The position numbers and the translations under genes were made by a program. From DAHUYF01 sp963789275 (GTDB lineage: Bacteria > Pseudomonadota > Alphaproteobacteria > ATCC43930 > CGMCC-115725): a DNA stretch of 64,000 nt. A model generated the notes under the pieces. That model saw only the letters and a program-made list of their open reading frames with translations. It did no database searches and had not been told where the DNA came from. Numbering within the stretch: position 1 is the stretch's first letter; each line of letters opens with the position of its first letter. The stretch spans positions 1-64,000 of the forward strand of contig CAWBKF010000017.1 in NCBI GenBank assembly GCA_963789275.1, written 5' to 3'. This document shows, in pieces, positions 1 to 8,205 of this stretch.

Positions 1-64
1 GGCGGCGACCGCCTGGACGATGGTAGGGCGCGGATCGGATAGTCAGAGCTAGTGTCGACACGTT

Positions 65-100
65 CGATCGTGTCCACGAAGGTGCTGATGGACACGATCG
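65..100. repeat. Perfect 12-bp inverted repeat just upstream of tnpA
   Basis: CGATCGTGTCCA at 65-76 is repeated as its exact reverse complement at 89-100, with a 12-base spacer. It ends four bases before the tnpA start codon at 104. A hairpin here would cover the ribosome-binding region of tnpA and could limit transposase expression, or it could be a protein-binding site. Confidence 0.6.
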
Positions 101-103
101 CTA

Positions 104-490
104 ATGTCAGTGACCGATAGAAGCGGGGAAGCAGCCGGTGGCAGACCGCGCCGGCGTCGTCGGGTTTGGACGGAAGATGAGAAGCGGCGGATCGTGGCGG
201 AGACATTCGCGCCGGGCGCTTCGGTGTCGATTGTCGCTCGGCGCCATGACCTCAATGCCAACATGCTGTTCACGTGGCGTCGTCAGCTCGGATCCACCCC
301 CGTGACGGGCGACACGGTGGTGTTTGTGCCGGCCGCGATCGCGCCCGAGTTTGCATCGCCGGAAGTGTCGGCATCACGCTTGGTCGGCCGGATCGAGATC
401 ATCCTCGCCGGTGGTGATCGCGTGATCGTGGGCGCAGACGTCGATGCGGCGGCGTTGGCGCGCGTGGTGAAGGTTCTGTCGCGGCGATGA
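104..490 (+). CDS. tnpA: IS66-family transposase accessory protein TnpA
   Basis: This 128-residue protein is the first gene of an IS66 element. Residues about 15-65 form a helix-turn-helix of the IS66 TnpA (IS3 OrfA-like) kind, with the recognisable run WTEDEKRRIVAETFAPGASV and the later NMLFTWRRQL segment. It is expected to bind the element DNA and act with TnpB and TnpC in transposition. The ATG at 104 lies close behind a perfect 12-bp inverted repeat. Its stop overlaps the tnpB start (ATGA, 487-490), which implies translational coupling. The family assignment rests on motif, size and gene order. Confidence 0.85.
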   Translation: MSVTDRSGEAAGGRPRRRRRVWTEDEKRRIVAETFAPGASVSIVARRHDLNANMLFTWRRQLGSTPVTGDTVVFVPAAIAPEFASPEVSASRLVGRIEIILAGGDRVIVGADVDAAALARVVKVLSRR

Positions 491-834
491 TCCCGGTTCC
501 CAGCGGCATGCGGATCTGGCTGGCGGTCGGCCATACGGACATGCGGCGCGGGATGAACAGCCTGGCGCTGTTGGTGCAAGAGGCGATGAAGCGCGATCCG
601 CATGCCGGTGATCTCTACGTCTTCAGAGGGCGTCGCGGCAACCTGGTCAAGATCCTCTGGCACGATGGCGTCGGCATATCGCTCTATGCCAAGCGCCTCG
701 ATCACGGCCGGTTCATCTGGCCCTCGCCGGCGAACGGCGTGATCGCGATCTCGGCAGCGCAACTTGCCTACATGCTCGAGGGGATTGATTGGCGCAACCC
801 GCGTCTCACCTGGCGACCGCAGAGCGCTGGCTGA
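487..834 (+). CDS. tnpB: IS66-family accessory protein TnpB
   Basis: The 115-residue protein has the signature of IS66 TnpB: MRIWLAVGHTDMRRGMNSLA near the N-terminus, then the conserved core DLYVFRGRRGNLVKILWHDG at about residues 39-58 and the C-terminal YAKRLDHGRFIWP. TnpB is needed for efficient transposition of IS66 elements, although its biochemical function is not established. The start ATG overlaps the tnpA stop by four bases. There is a 72-base gap before tnpC. Confidence 0.93.
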   Translation: MIPVPSGMRIWLAVGHTDMRRGMNSLALLVQEAMKRDPHAGDLYVFRGRRGNLVKILWHDGVGISLYAKRLDHGRFIWPSPANGVIAISAAQLAYMLEGIDWRNPRLTWRPQSAG

Positions 835-906
835 GGCTGCAAAAAATGGCGCGTCGGTTCAGAAAAAGACGCCACAAGCGTCCGATTTTATGATTCCATT
901 GCGGTC

Positions 907-2526
907 ATGGAGACCGATCCCGCAGCCCTCCCGGACGATATCGAGACGCTGAAAGCGGCGCTGGTTGTCGCGCGCGCCGAAGTCGCGGCCGCCCGGGCGC
1001 AGCGCTCCGACGATCAAGCCCTGATCGCCCATCTGAAGCTGCAGATCGAGAAGCTCAACCGCGAGCGCCATGGCCAGCGCTCCGAGCGCACCGCGCGGCT
1101 TCTGGCTCAGTTGGAGCTGCAACTCGAAGAGTTGGAGGCATCGGCGACCGAGGACGAGTTCGCCGCCGAGCAGGCCGCCGCCGCGGCGACGAAGGTGGCG
1201 GCCTTCACCCGCAAGCGGCCGTCGCGCCAGCCCTTCCCCGACCATCTGCCACGAGAGCGGGTGGTCGTGCCGGCGCCGACATCCTGCGCCTGCTGCGGCA
1301 GCACGCGGCTGTCCAAGCTGGGCGAGGACGTCACCGAGACGCTCGACGTGATCCCGCGCCAGTGGAAAGTGATCCAGACGGTGCGGGAGAAGTTCAGCTG
1401 CCGCGACTGCGAGACCATCAGCCAACCGCCGGCACCGTTCCACGTCATTCCCCGCGGCTGGGCGGGCCCGAGCCTGCTGGCCATGATCCTGTTCGAGAAG
1501 TACGGGCAGCATCAGCCGCTGAACCGGCAGGCCGAGCGCTATGCCAGGGAAGGCGTGCCGCTCAGCCTGTCGACCCTGGCCGACCAGGTGGGCGCGTGCA
1601 CGTCGGTGCTGATGCCGCTGTGGAAGCGGCTGGAGGCCCACGTCCTGGCCGGCGAACGCCTGCATGGCGACGACACTACCGTGCCGGTGCTCGCCAAGGG
1701 CAAGACCGACACGGGGCGATGTTGGACTTATGTCCGCGACGACCAGCCCTTCGGCGGTCCCGCGCCGCCGGCGGCAATCTTCCACTACTCGCGCGATCGC
1801 AGTGGCGCCCATCCTCAAGGCCACCTCGAGCGGTGGAGCGGGATCCTGCAGGCCGATGCCTATGGCGGCTACGAACAGCTCTACAGATCCGTCCGCTCTG
1901 CGGGTCCGATCCTCGAGGCTGCCTGCTGGGCGCACAGTCGGCGTAAATTCTTCGAGCTCGCCGACATCGCGGCCGCCGCCCGGCGCAAGGCCAGGGGCAA
2001 GACGCCTCAGGTGATCTCACCGCTAGCGCTCGAGGCGGTGCAGCGGATCGACGCGCTGTTCGCGATCGAGCGCGAGATCAACGGCTTGAGCGTCGAGGAG
2101 AGGCGCGTGGCGCGCCAACAGCGCAGCGCCCCGCTTGTCGCCGATCTCGAGACCTGGATGCAAGAGCAGCGCGCCCGGCTCTCGCCCGGCCACGAACTGG
2201 CCAAGGCGATGACCTACATGCTGAAGCGATGGGCCTCCTTCACCCGCTTCCTCGAAGACGGGCGGATCTGTCTCAGCAACAACGCCGCCGAGCGAGCGCT
2301 GCGCGGCATCGCCCTCGGACGCAAATCATGGCTCTTCGCCGGCTCCGACCGTGGCGGCCAGCGCGCCGCCTTCATGTACAGCCTCATCGTCACCGCCAAG
2401 ATGAACGACGTCGATCCTCAGGCCTGGCTCGCCGAAATCCTGGCCCGCATCGCTGGACACCCCGCCAGCCGGCTGGACGAGCTGCTGCCGTGGAACTGGA
2501 AACCCCGGAGCGCCGCCGCGGCCTGA
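907..2526 (+). CDS. tnpC: IS66-family DDE transposase TnpC
   Basis: This 539-residue protein is the catalytic transposase. Residues about 1-90 form a leucine-rich coiled coil. A zinc-binding stretch with paired cysteines (CACCGS and later CRDC) follows at about 120-170. The DDE_Tnp_IS66 core carries the first Asp in LHGDDTTVPVLAKG, the second in LQADAYGGYEQLY with CWAHSRRKFFE after it, and the Glu in NNAAERALRGIALGRKSW. The conserved C-terminal end SDRGGQRAAFMYSLI is present. Length is normal for the family and no key residue is missing, so the element looks transposition-competent if its left end is intact. Confidence 0.95.
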   Translation: METDPAALPDDIETLKAALVVARAEVAAARAQRSDDQALIAHLKLQIEKLNRERHGQRSERTARLLAQLELQLEELEASATEDEFAAEQAAAAATKVAAFTRKRPSRQPFPDHLPRERVVVPAPTSCACCGSTRLSKLGEDVTETLDVIPRQWKVIQTVREKFSCRDCETISQPPAPFHVIPRGWAGPSLLAMILFEKYGQHQPLNRQAERYAREGVPLSLSTLADQVGACTSVLMPLWKRLEAHVLAGERLHGDDTTVPVLAKGKTDTGRCWTYVRDDQPFGGPAPPAAIFHYSRDRSGAHPQGHLERWSGILQADAYGGYEQLYRSVRSAGPILEAACWAHSRRKFFELADIAAAARRKARGKTPQVISPLALEAVQRIDALFAIEREINGLSVEERRVARQQRSAPLVADLETWMQEQRARLSPGHELAKAMTYMLKRWASFTRFLEDGRICLSNNAAERALRGIALGRKSWLFAGSDRGGQRAAFMYSLIVTAKMNDVDPQAWLAEILARIAGHPASRLDELLPWNWKPRSAAAA

Positions 2527-2528
2527 CC

Positions 2529-2771
2529 ATGGCGGCCATCACCCGCGTCTTCACCATCGGCCGCGTCGCCCAGATGCTGGGCGAGAACGAGGACTGGCTC
2601 TTCGACATCGCCAACGAGATGGAGCCGGAAGACGGTTGCCTGTGGATCTACGGCGACGGCGATCAAGAGATCCTGGCCTTCACCGACTTCGGTATCGAGA
2701 ACCTCACCGCACTCGTGCAGATCCACAAGGCCGATCCGAGCATCATGCGCCGATACCGCGGAGAAGAGTAA
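2529..2771 (+). CDS. Small passenger protein of the IS66 element
   Basis: This 80-residue acidic protein starts two bases after the tnpC stop. It reads MAAITRVFTIGRVAQMLGE, continues with DWLFDIANEMEPEDGCLWIY, and ends with a segment rich in charged residues. Similar small genes often follow tnpC in IS66 elements, and the close spacing supports co-expression. Function is unknown. The IGRVAQMLGE run resembles a helix-turn-helix or a MerR-like start, but that is only a suggestion. The stop codon overlaps the GTAAGC of the imperfect terminal palindrome. Confidence 0.7.
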   Translation: MAAITRVFTIGRVAQMLGENEDWLFDIANEMEPEDGCLWIYGDGDQEILAFTDFGIENLTALVQIHKADPSIMRRYRGEE

Positions 2772-2800
2772 GCGCGCCGCGGCGCTCACCGAATGCTTAC
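2768..2800. repeat. Right terminus of the IS66 element, imperfect palindrome
   Basis: GTAAGC at 2768-2773 and its reverse complement GCTTAC at 2795-2800 bracket a GC-rich interior. The outer GCTTAC is the expected right tip of an IS66 element. The next bases (2801-3085) contain no gene that I recognise. Confidence 0.55.
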
Positions 2801-3085
2801 TTCCCCGCCACGCCCGTGTGCATTGGCGAGCGGCTTGCGCGCCAAGGGCGTATCATTGATCGACGATATGGGAACCGGGCCCCGGTCGCTGTCTCGCGTC
2901 GTGCGAAGAGCGAACCGTCTTAGCCGCTCACGTCTCAAGCGGTAACCACATTCTACCCGAAGCCAATTCGTCAGCAATACGCTAGGTTCGACGACGACTG
3001 TTTGGCGACCACTATGTTTCGGGCAGTTTCGCCGTCACTCTGACGGCACACTAACACCCGCAACACCAAATTTATTCCGGGTCGA

Positions 3086-3670
3086 CTAGATAGGCTTGCG
3101 ATTCGTGAAGATGACAGTTCCGACGCCATTCTGCTCAGTGAAGTAGTCGCCCGCCAGGATAAGCTTCGGCTTAAGCTCGATCCTCACGATGGCAATCCCG
3201 CGGTAGGAAGGTCGTCTTTGCTGCTGGCCCTCCTTGGTGCGGTTCTCATATACATAGTAAAGTCTAAAAGATCGGAAGTCGGCATCCCGCTGCGGATAGA
3301 CGATTAGGGTCTGCGACTCTGATTCGTCCGTCTCCAGCAGAAGGCGAACACGTAGCAAGCTCTGGTAAATTTGAAGCGTGGCTTCCTTTTGGCGGGCGAC
3401 GCCGTCCCGATGGTAGCGGATGGTGCCGGTCCAAGTGCCTCCGAGATACGGGAAAATGTACTTCTGAGCCAATGGAACGTAGCGCCAGCCGACGAAAATG
3501 AGTATGGCAAGCGCAAAATCTATCGTCCCAAGCCATCGCAGAACGGTGATGGTTTGCTGTAGGAGACTGCCCGATCCCAGCCACCCGGCCGTGGTGGCGA
3601 CGAGGACCACAATAGCGGTCGCGGCGAGCAATGCCCTTATGAGCGTCTGGAATGGCAAAAGGTGCAACAT
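3086..3670 (-). CDS. cap15: Two-helix, beta-rich membrane protein resembling CBASS effector Cap15
   Basis: This 194-residue protein (ATG at 3670; a GTG at 3685 is possible) has two hydrophobic helices at about residues 13-33 and 43-63, then a soluble domain that looks rich in beta strands. That domain begins YLGGTWTGTIRYH and includes ATLQIYQSLLRVRLLLETDE and a C-terminal LAGDYFTEQNGVGTVIF. This two-helix plus beta-barrel layout matches the S-2TMbeta/Cap15 family, whose members sense a cyclic nucleotide and disrupt the inner membrane during infection. It lies downstream of, and on the same strand as, the CD-NTase, but 860 bases separate them, so co-transcription is uncertain. The family assignment is from layout and local patterns, not alignment. 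Confidence 0.62.
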   Translation of the reverse strand: MLHLLPFQTLIRALLAATAIVVLVATTAGWLGSGSLLQQTITVLRWLGTIDFALAILIFVGWRYVPLAQKYIFPYLGGTWTGTIRYHRDGVARQKEATLQIYQSLLRVRLLLETDESESQTLIVYPQRDADFRSFRLYYVYENRTKEGQQQRRPSYRGIAIVRIELKPKLILAGDYFTEQNGVGTVIFTNRKPI

Positions 3671-4530
3671 GTTGATAGCATGCACGGCAGATTGTAGAGG
3701 TCAATCAATAGAGTATGAGCACTTATCTAGACCACATCCTTCTAACGACGGCGGTGCCGGGCGTTTCTGCGCCATTGCTTTGCTGCTTCCATACCGGACC
3801 GGCGATGCCGCAAGAGTGTGGGCCAATGCGACGTGCACCGGCCCCGACCATAGGGCAGCCGTTTGACGGGAGCTTTTCCAAGTTGCTCACCGAGGTAACA
3901 TTGGAAAATCCGTCCGTCCATGACGGTGCGGTAATGCTCGGCCGCCTCTCACCTGACGCTGGATTTAAAATAACGGGATGGTCGTACCGCCTGTTTCCAC
4001 CCGACGCGTCCGTCATTACCGAACCGAACCGCGGATCGGCGTTCAACAGTTGCATCAATATGTCGGTCGTTCCGACCGTCGATTGCCTCTACCTTGCCAG
4101 CGCTCGCGGACTATGGAAGTTTTCCGCTGGACGCGCTGTGCGCCTGCGCTGAATAGCGTATCTCGCTTACAGGCCGCGAGTAGGAATCCGAAGGGTGTTG
4201 CAGACCGCGAGCGGAAGTAGTCGCCAGCGGTCCCAGCATGTTCGTGCTCGAAAGCGCGCAACTGAGCCAGCGACGGCGCCGGCCCCGGCACCGCTCCAGG
4301 ACCGCCAGCGCCACCGCCGCTATCATGCCGCCTGTGCCGCCTGGGATCGTAAGGTTGACATTGGTCCCCGTGATGCTACTCGCGCCCCCTTTTGGCGCCG
4401 GGAGTGACGTTCGATCCTGTCCCCCAAGACCTGTGATGATTGTCAGAAGCTGACCGGGCGTAACTGGCACCGGATATAGAAGGCAAAAGATTGCCTTCAC
4501 GCGATGGGGCTGCGTGCGGGCGACGTAATC
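3671..4530. other. Region without a convincing intact gene between cap15-like gene and CD-NTase
   Basis: This 860-base stretch holds only open frames with no recognisable domain, on both strands, apart from the glycine-rich fragment listed separately at 4111-4500. The plus-strand frame starting at 3715 has no clear ribosome-binding site and no familiar motif. The promoter of the cap15-like gene may lie in the first 150 bases. Confidence 0.5.
4111..4500 (-). pseudogene. Fragment resembling a glycine-rich repeat or tail-fibre-type protein
   Basis: The first 60 residues of this frame read VPVTPGQLLTIITGLGG, then SSITGTNVNLTIPGGTGG. This is the pattern of glycine-rich extracellular or phage tail-fibre C-terminal repeats (PVTPGQ.LTV..G.GG). 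After about residue 65 the sequence loses this character, and no start or upstream part is visible. It therefore looks like a broken remnant, not a working gene. It lies directly downstream of the CD-NTase gene on the same strand, which suggests insertion or recombination at this point. Confidence 0.3.
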
Positions 4531-5418
4531 TCAGTTCTCCCAATACCTCTTTAGCGCTGTCGTGAAGGTGTCGAAGTTCGAAACCGGCCAGGAAGTCGGC
4601 GAGCTATCGCGCAAGAGCCAGTGCATACGGTTCGCGCACACAAGCTTGTCTCGGTCGGCCGTGACGATGTGAGTGAAACAGTTGATCCAGGTCTGCTGGT
4701 ATGTGCCGCCAAACTTGTCGTTCGGGACGTTGTAGAGCATGCCCTCGATGAAGTACGACGGCGCCACTCCATCGACGAGCAACCCTTTCCCGATCATCGC
4801 GTTTCGCATGTTCTTGAAGATGCGGACCATCGGCTTGAAGTAGCTCCCTGTGTTTTGGTGTTTCGTCGTGCAGTTGTCGGAATGCAGCTTGGGAAAATTC
4901 TCGATCAGCGAGCCACCGGCGGGGAAGAAGCACACTCCTTGCGCATAGCGCTGGTTCTGCCAGGACTTGAACTCATAGTAGCGCCGCAACTGGTACGCGA
5001 TGAGCACGTCTACGTTTCTGCGCCCCGAGTTGCCCCCTGGGATATAGAGCGCCTTTTTGCCGATGTTCACGTTGTTGTAGAGCCGCATGATGTACCGCGT
5101 CGCGTCGTGCTTGAAGGCGGCGAAGTCGTACGTGGCGGCGGGCCCAGCGGCAGCGTCGTACGCGCGTTGGTCCTCTGGTGAAAGTCCGCTCAGGTCCTTG
5201 TAGAATGCACCGGTGTAGCAGAGGACAATGTCCACGTCGCTGTCGCCGTAGACGTTCGTGTCGTTCTTGTAGGAGCCCTGGAGGAAGACCTCTGTGGCCG
5301 TGAGCGGGTACGGCGCGCCCCCGCTGATCAGGTTGTCGCGGATGCGATTGTAAGTATCCGTGAACTGGGGCGTCCGCCCCTGGGACGCCCAGATGTCGAG
5401 CTGGCTTTCGGCTATCAC
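4531..5418 (-). CDS. CD-NTase (cGAS/DncV-like nucleotidyltransferase) of a CBASS-like locus
   Basis: This 295-residue protein has a nucleotidyltransferase fold with the motif GSYKNDTNVYGDSDVDIVLC at about residues 53-72, giving the helix-capping GS and two metal-binding Asp residues. A third acidic residue lies in the strand RNVDVLIAY near residue 135. These are the hallmarks of CD-NTases, which make cyclic oligonucleotides on infection. The GTG start at 5418 is chosen because GGAGG lies five bases upstream; the open frame extends further but has no better site. It begins 10 bases after the phospholipase stop, so the two are clearly co-transcribed. No Cap2/Cap3, HORMA or Trip13 gene is nearby, which fits a type I CBASS. 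The nucleotide product cannot be predicted. Confidence 0.87.
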   Translation of the reverse strand: MIAESQLDIWASQGRTPQFTDTYNRIRDNLISGGAPYPLTATEVFLQGSYKNDTNVYGDSDVDIVLCYTGAFYKDLSGLSPEDQRAYDAAAGPAATYDFAAFKHDATRYIMRLYNNVNIGKKALYIPGGNSGRRNVDVLIAYQLRRYYEFKSWQNQRYAQGVCFFPAGGSLIENFPKLHSDNCTTKHQNTGSYFKPMVRIFKNMRNAMIGKGLLVDGVAPSYFIEGMLYNVPNDKFGGTYQQTWINCFTHIVTADRDKLVCANRMHWLLRDSSPTSWPVSNFDTFTTALKRYWEN

Positions 5419-5428
5419 CCGTGCCTCC

Positions 5429-6370
5429 TCAGGCCAGAAACTTCCGCAGGTCAACTTCCGCGTCGCGAGCGCAGTCCCGCCCGCGCTGCCAAAGCAGGCC
5501 GAGCTTCTCTAGGTCGACCTCGAGCATGTCCGTTGCCATGTCCGGCTGCGTGTACCTGGCGTGGATGCGGACGGTCTCGACCTCTCGGAACAGCACCTTG
5601 CGCAATTCGTCCATCGACTGCGAGCTGATCTCCATCGTCTTTTGGAGGAACACCATCGTGGGCAGTTTGCTTGCCCACTTCCTAAGGCTCCAGGCTGGGA
5701 GCTTCGGCGTCGGGTACTCGCCCACGCCGATGCTCACTACACGAACATCCCTCCGGGCCAGGCCGAGCGACTCGGTCGCGTCTACGATGGCATAGAGCGT
5801 TGGGTTGTTCGCAACAAAGCCACCGTCGCGCACCTCGATTTTCTCGCCGCGGCTCGTAGTCACGAACTTCTTCTTGAAGAACGGATAGGCCGAGCAGGAC
5901 CCGACGACCGCGTCCCCGATCGTGCAGCCGAAGCCGGGCTCGAAGGTTGCCTTCCCGAGAAAGGCTTGCCTGCGGTTCGTCTTGAAAATGATGGGCCGCT
6001 CTTCTTTCCATCGCGTACCGACGATGCCCATATCCGTCTTGAACGCGTCGAACTTCAACTCCCTGAACACCTCCGCGGCGAGCGTCTCCAGAGCGGCCGT
6101 CTTTTGGCTCGGAAGCCAGCGCGCCATCACCGTGACGACGTGCTTCCGGTATAGCGCCTCGACTTCGTCCACGGACTGCCCGAGTCCGAGCAGCGCGGCG
6201 ATAATGGCGCCGGTCGAGGTTCCGTAGATAAGGTCGAACTTTTCGCAGAGCCGGCATTCGGCGAGCGCCTCGATCTCCTTCAGCGCGCCAAGCGTGTAGA
6301 ATCCCTTCGCACCTCCGCCGTCCAGACAAAGGACGCGAAAAAGTCTCGGGACAACAGAACTGATGCTCAT
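5429..6370 (-). CDS. capV: Patatin-like phospholipase, CapV-type CBASS effector
   Basis: This 313-residue protein has the complete patatin catalytic set. The oxyanion-hole motif is LCLDGGGAKGF at about residues 14-24, the nucleophile elbow is GTSTG with Ser52, and the Asp of the dyad is in RDGGFVANNP at Asp182. CapV proteins are membrane-degrading phospholipases switched on by the cyclic nucleotide from the partner CD-NTase, killing the infected cell. The gene sits between the DAC-like gene and the CD-NTase, in the same direction and with 10 bases to the latter. The role is inferred from the pairing; the enzyme class is clear from the motifs. Confidence 0.87.
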   Translation of the reverse strand: MSISSVVPRLFRVLCLDGGGAKGFYTLGALKEIEALAECRLCEKFDLIYGTSTGAIIAALLGLGQSVDEVEALYRKHVVTVMARWLPSQKTAALETLAAEVFRELKFDAFKTDMGIVGTRWKEERPIIFKTNRRQAFLGKATFEPGFGCTIGDAVVGSCSAYPFFKKKFVTTSRGEKIEVRDGGFVANNPTLYAIVDATESLGLARRDVRVVSIGVGEYPTPKLPAWSLRKWASKLPTMVFLQKTMEISSQSMDELRKVLFREVETVRIHARYTQPDMATDMLEVDLEKLGLLWQRGRDCARDAEVDLRKFLA

Positions 6371-6464
6371 CGTTCTCTCAACAAACCTGAGCGCAATGAT
6401 ACCTCTATCTACGGCCTTGATAACGATGGTTCGCAGATTGCCGGCAAGCGAGCAGTCACATTCC

Positions 6465-8205
6465 TCAGATGTAGTAGCTGTCGTTCATCTCGGAATCAGG
6501 GAAGAAACGCGTGGTTAATACGAGTATGGAATACTCCCCGCGTGGCATGGCTTCGATTCGATCAAGCGCCGCATTAACGCGCTGGCACTGTTCCCCCGAA
6601 AGGTAGAATCGCTTCTCATCGAGGAACCGACGTGCATCGTGGAAATTATCCGGAGTCGCTCTCTCGAGTTCTCTGACTTTGGCTTCGACGAGCTCTCGCG
6701 CAATGCGCGGTAGCAGCAACGGCAGAATATCGGTCGTCCCGTCTGCTGATTGGACCAAGGCCATGCGCGACGAAGCATTCGAATAAACGTAGCGTACAGC
6801 CGAGTTGAAACGGGAGCCACGGGACGGGGTGCAGCGTTCATTTGCTAGTCCGTCCAGTATGACACCTAAAGCATGGCACACCCCGAAAGGGTCAACGAGG
6901 ACCGTCCCGTCAATCCTACTAACTCGACGCAGAAATTCTGTTGTCATCAGGGTTGGCTTGATGGCCATGCCCTGTCGTGAAAGACGCGCCGCCTCAGTAG
7001 TTGCGTCAGTAGCAATCATGATCATACTACCGTGCTGCTCGGCGGCCATGACTTCGAGGAGTTGCCACATCCGGTCGGCGTCGCTTTCGCTGGTTCCAGG
7101 GAACTGGCGAAGGAAGCTATCGTAGAACCTCGGTCGCGCGATCGGTTCCTGGGGAAGCCGAGCCTCTCCGAATGCAGTGCGCATCAGTGTGCGCTGGCCT
7201 AGCCGCAGGTTCCAACGGTAGTGGTCGATGAAGTCGATCCAAAATGCGTCCTGGGCAGAGGAATTATGCTGCGCGCAGAGGTCGCCGAGCCCCTCGATGG
7301 CATGTGCGTTCGCCACAAGGGCAAACTCTGGCGAGGACATTTGGAGAATCTTCCTCGCCCACCGTGCCTGCCTGAAAGCTACCGGAGTTGCTAAACGCAG
7401 CGAATAGACGACGGCGGGGTTATCCGGCGCTATCAGAAGCAAACGTCCCGTTCCTTTCGACCCCTCGTAGAGCAGGGAAGAGAGGCTCGTTGATGGACGC
7501 AAATAGGTCGACGAACGGGAACTCCTTGTCACGGAGAGAAAGGCTGATCGACCGCATAAACCTGTCGGCACAGCGTCGCACAATTTCAGGGGCGGAGCTG
7601 GAGTTCATGGGAAAGCCGCGGCCGGGATTGGGGCGTCCCATCTCTTCCGCAGCTTCCACGAGGACCTCAACCATGCATTCGGTGAGGAGGCCTTCGGACG
7701 TTTGATACCCATTCCAACCCTTGAGCACAGGGAGCCGCGGGTAGAGCTCAAAGATGTATGACGGAACTTGGATCACCGGTACAACATGATAGTCGAGTAC
7801 AGGGCGCGCTGGGCCACAGAACGATACGACACCTGCCTCTGTATCGACTTTCGAGAGTGCCGCTCGGACCGATTTGCGCACACAGTCGCGCCAGATGTTC
7901 TCCGGCTTCTCCTGCATGGCGATCTCGTCGTTGGAATAGAACATTTTATGCCCGTCGTGCGTCTTGAATGCCTCCCCTATTGCCTGCGGAACGCCGTCGA
8001 AGATATTGAGTGTCCATTCGGCGTTTTCAGGTTCAATGCAGACGGGGTGCGGTCCCGACGTTCCAGGCCGACGAACGCCGACGAGCAGCGTCTTAACTTC
8101 CACCTCAATGTCCAATTGCGATAACACGGACTCTGCGCGAATCTTCAGTCCCCCACGCAAAGAATGCTGGAAGGGAAACATAAAGAGCGTGATGGCGTCG
8201 TTCAT
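6465..8205 (-). CDS. DAC-like (DisA_N-like) sensor protein upstream of CBASS genes, one frameshift
   Basis: Two overlapping frames (8205 to 7420 and 7583 to 6465) read as one protein of about 580 residues if the frame moves by one base near 7470-7490. The first half ends SLRDKEFPFVDLFASIN and the second resumes LSSLLYEGSKGTGRLLL. The C-terminal half has a DAC-like core: HGSMIMIATD, then IDGTVLVDPFGVCHALGVIL, then RGSRFNSAVRYV and ALVQSADGTTDILP. In active diadenylate cyclases the two key motifs are DGA and RHR; here they read DGT and RFN, so this is more likely a nucleotide sensor than an enzyme. The N-terminal 240 residues are not recognised. It is first in the operon, 94 bases before capV. 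The total length leaves one extra base, as expected for a single indel. Confidence 0.65.

Larger units (their letters stand above)
1..2800 (+). mobile_element. IS66-family insertion sequence, left end outside the window
   Basis: Three consecutive plus-strand genes (104-490, 487-834, 907-2526) have the sizes, order and ATGA overlap of IS66 tnpA, tnpB and tnpC, followed by a small passenger gene at 2529-2771. A right terminus is visible at 2791-2800, ending in GCTTAC, the reverse complement of the GTAAGC start typical of IS66 terminal repeats. No matching GTAAGC left end is present before tnpA, so the left terminus probably lies upstream of base 1. It borders the defence locus and may have helped its mobilisation, which is inference. 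Confidence 0.8.

Noticed and set aside
859..1935. Long minus-strand frame opposite the IS66 tnpC gene
   Set aside because: It is the antisense shadow of a real gene in GC-rich DNA; the plus-strand frame has clear transposase motifs.
3715..4152. Plus-strand open frame of 145 codons between the cap15-like gene and the CD-NTase
   Set aside because: It has no ribosome-binding site, no recognisable motif and an irregular residue mix, so I did not call it a gene.
7460..7500. Programmed ribosomal frameshift in the DAC-like gene
   Set aside because: No slippery sequence or downstream pseudoknot is apparent, and the same kind of break occurs in many unrelated genes here, so an assembly error is more likely.
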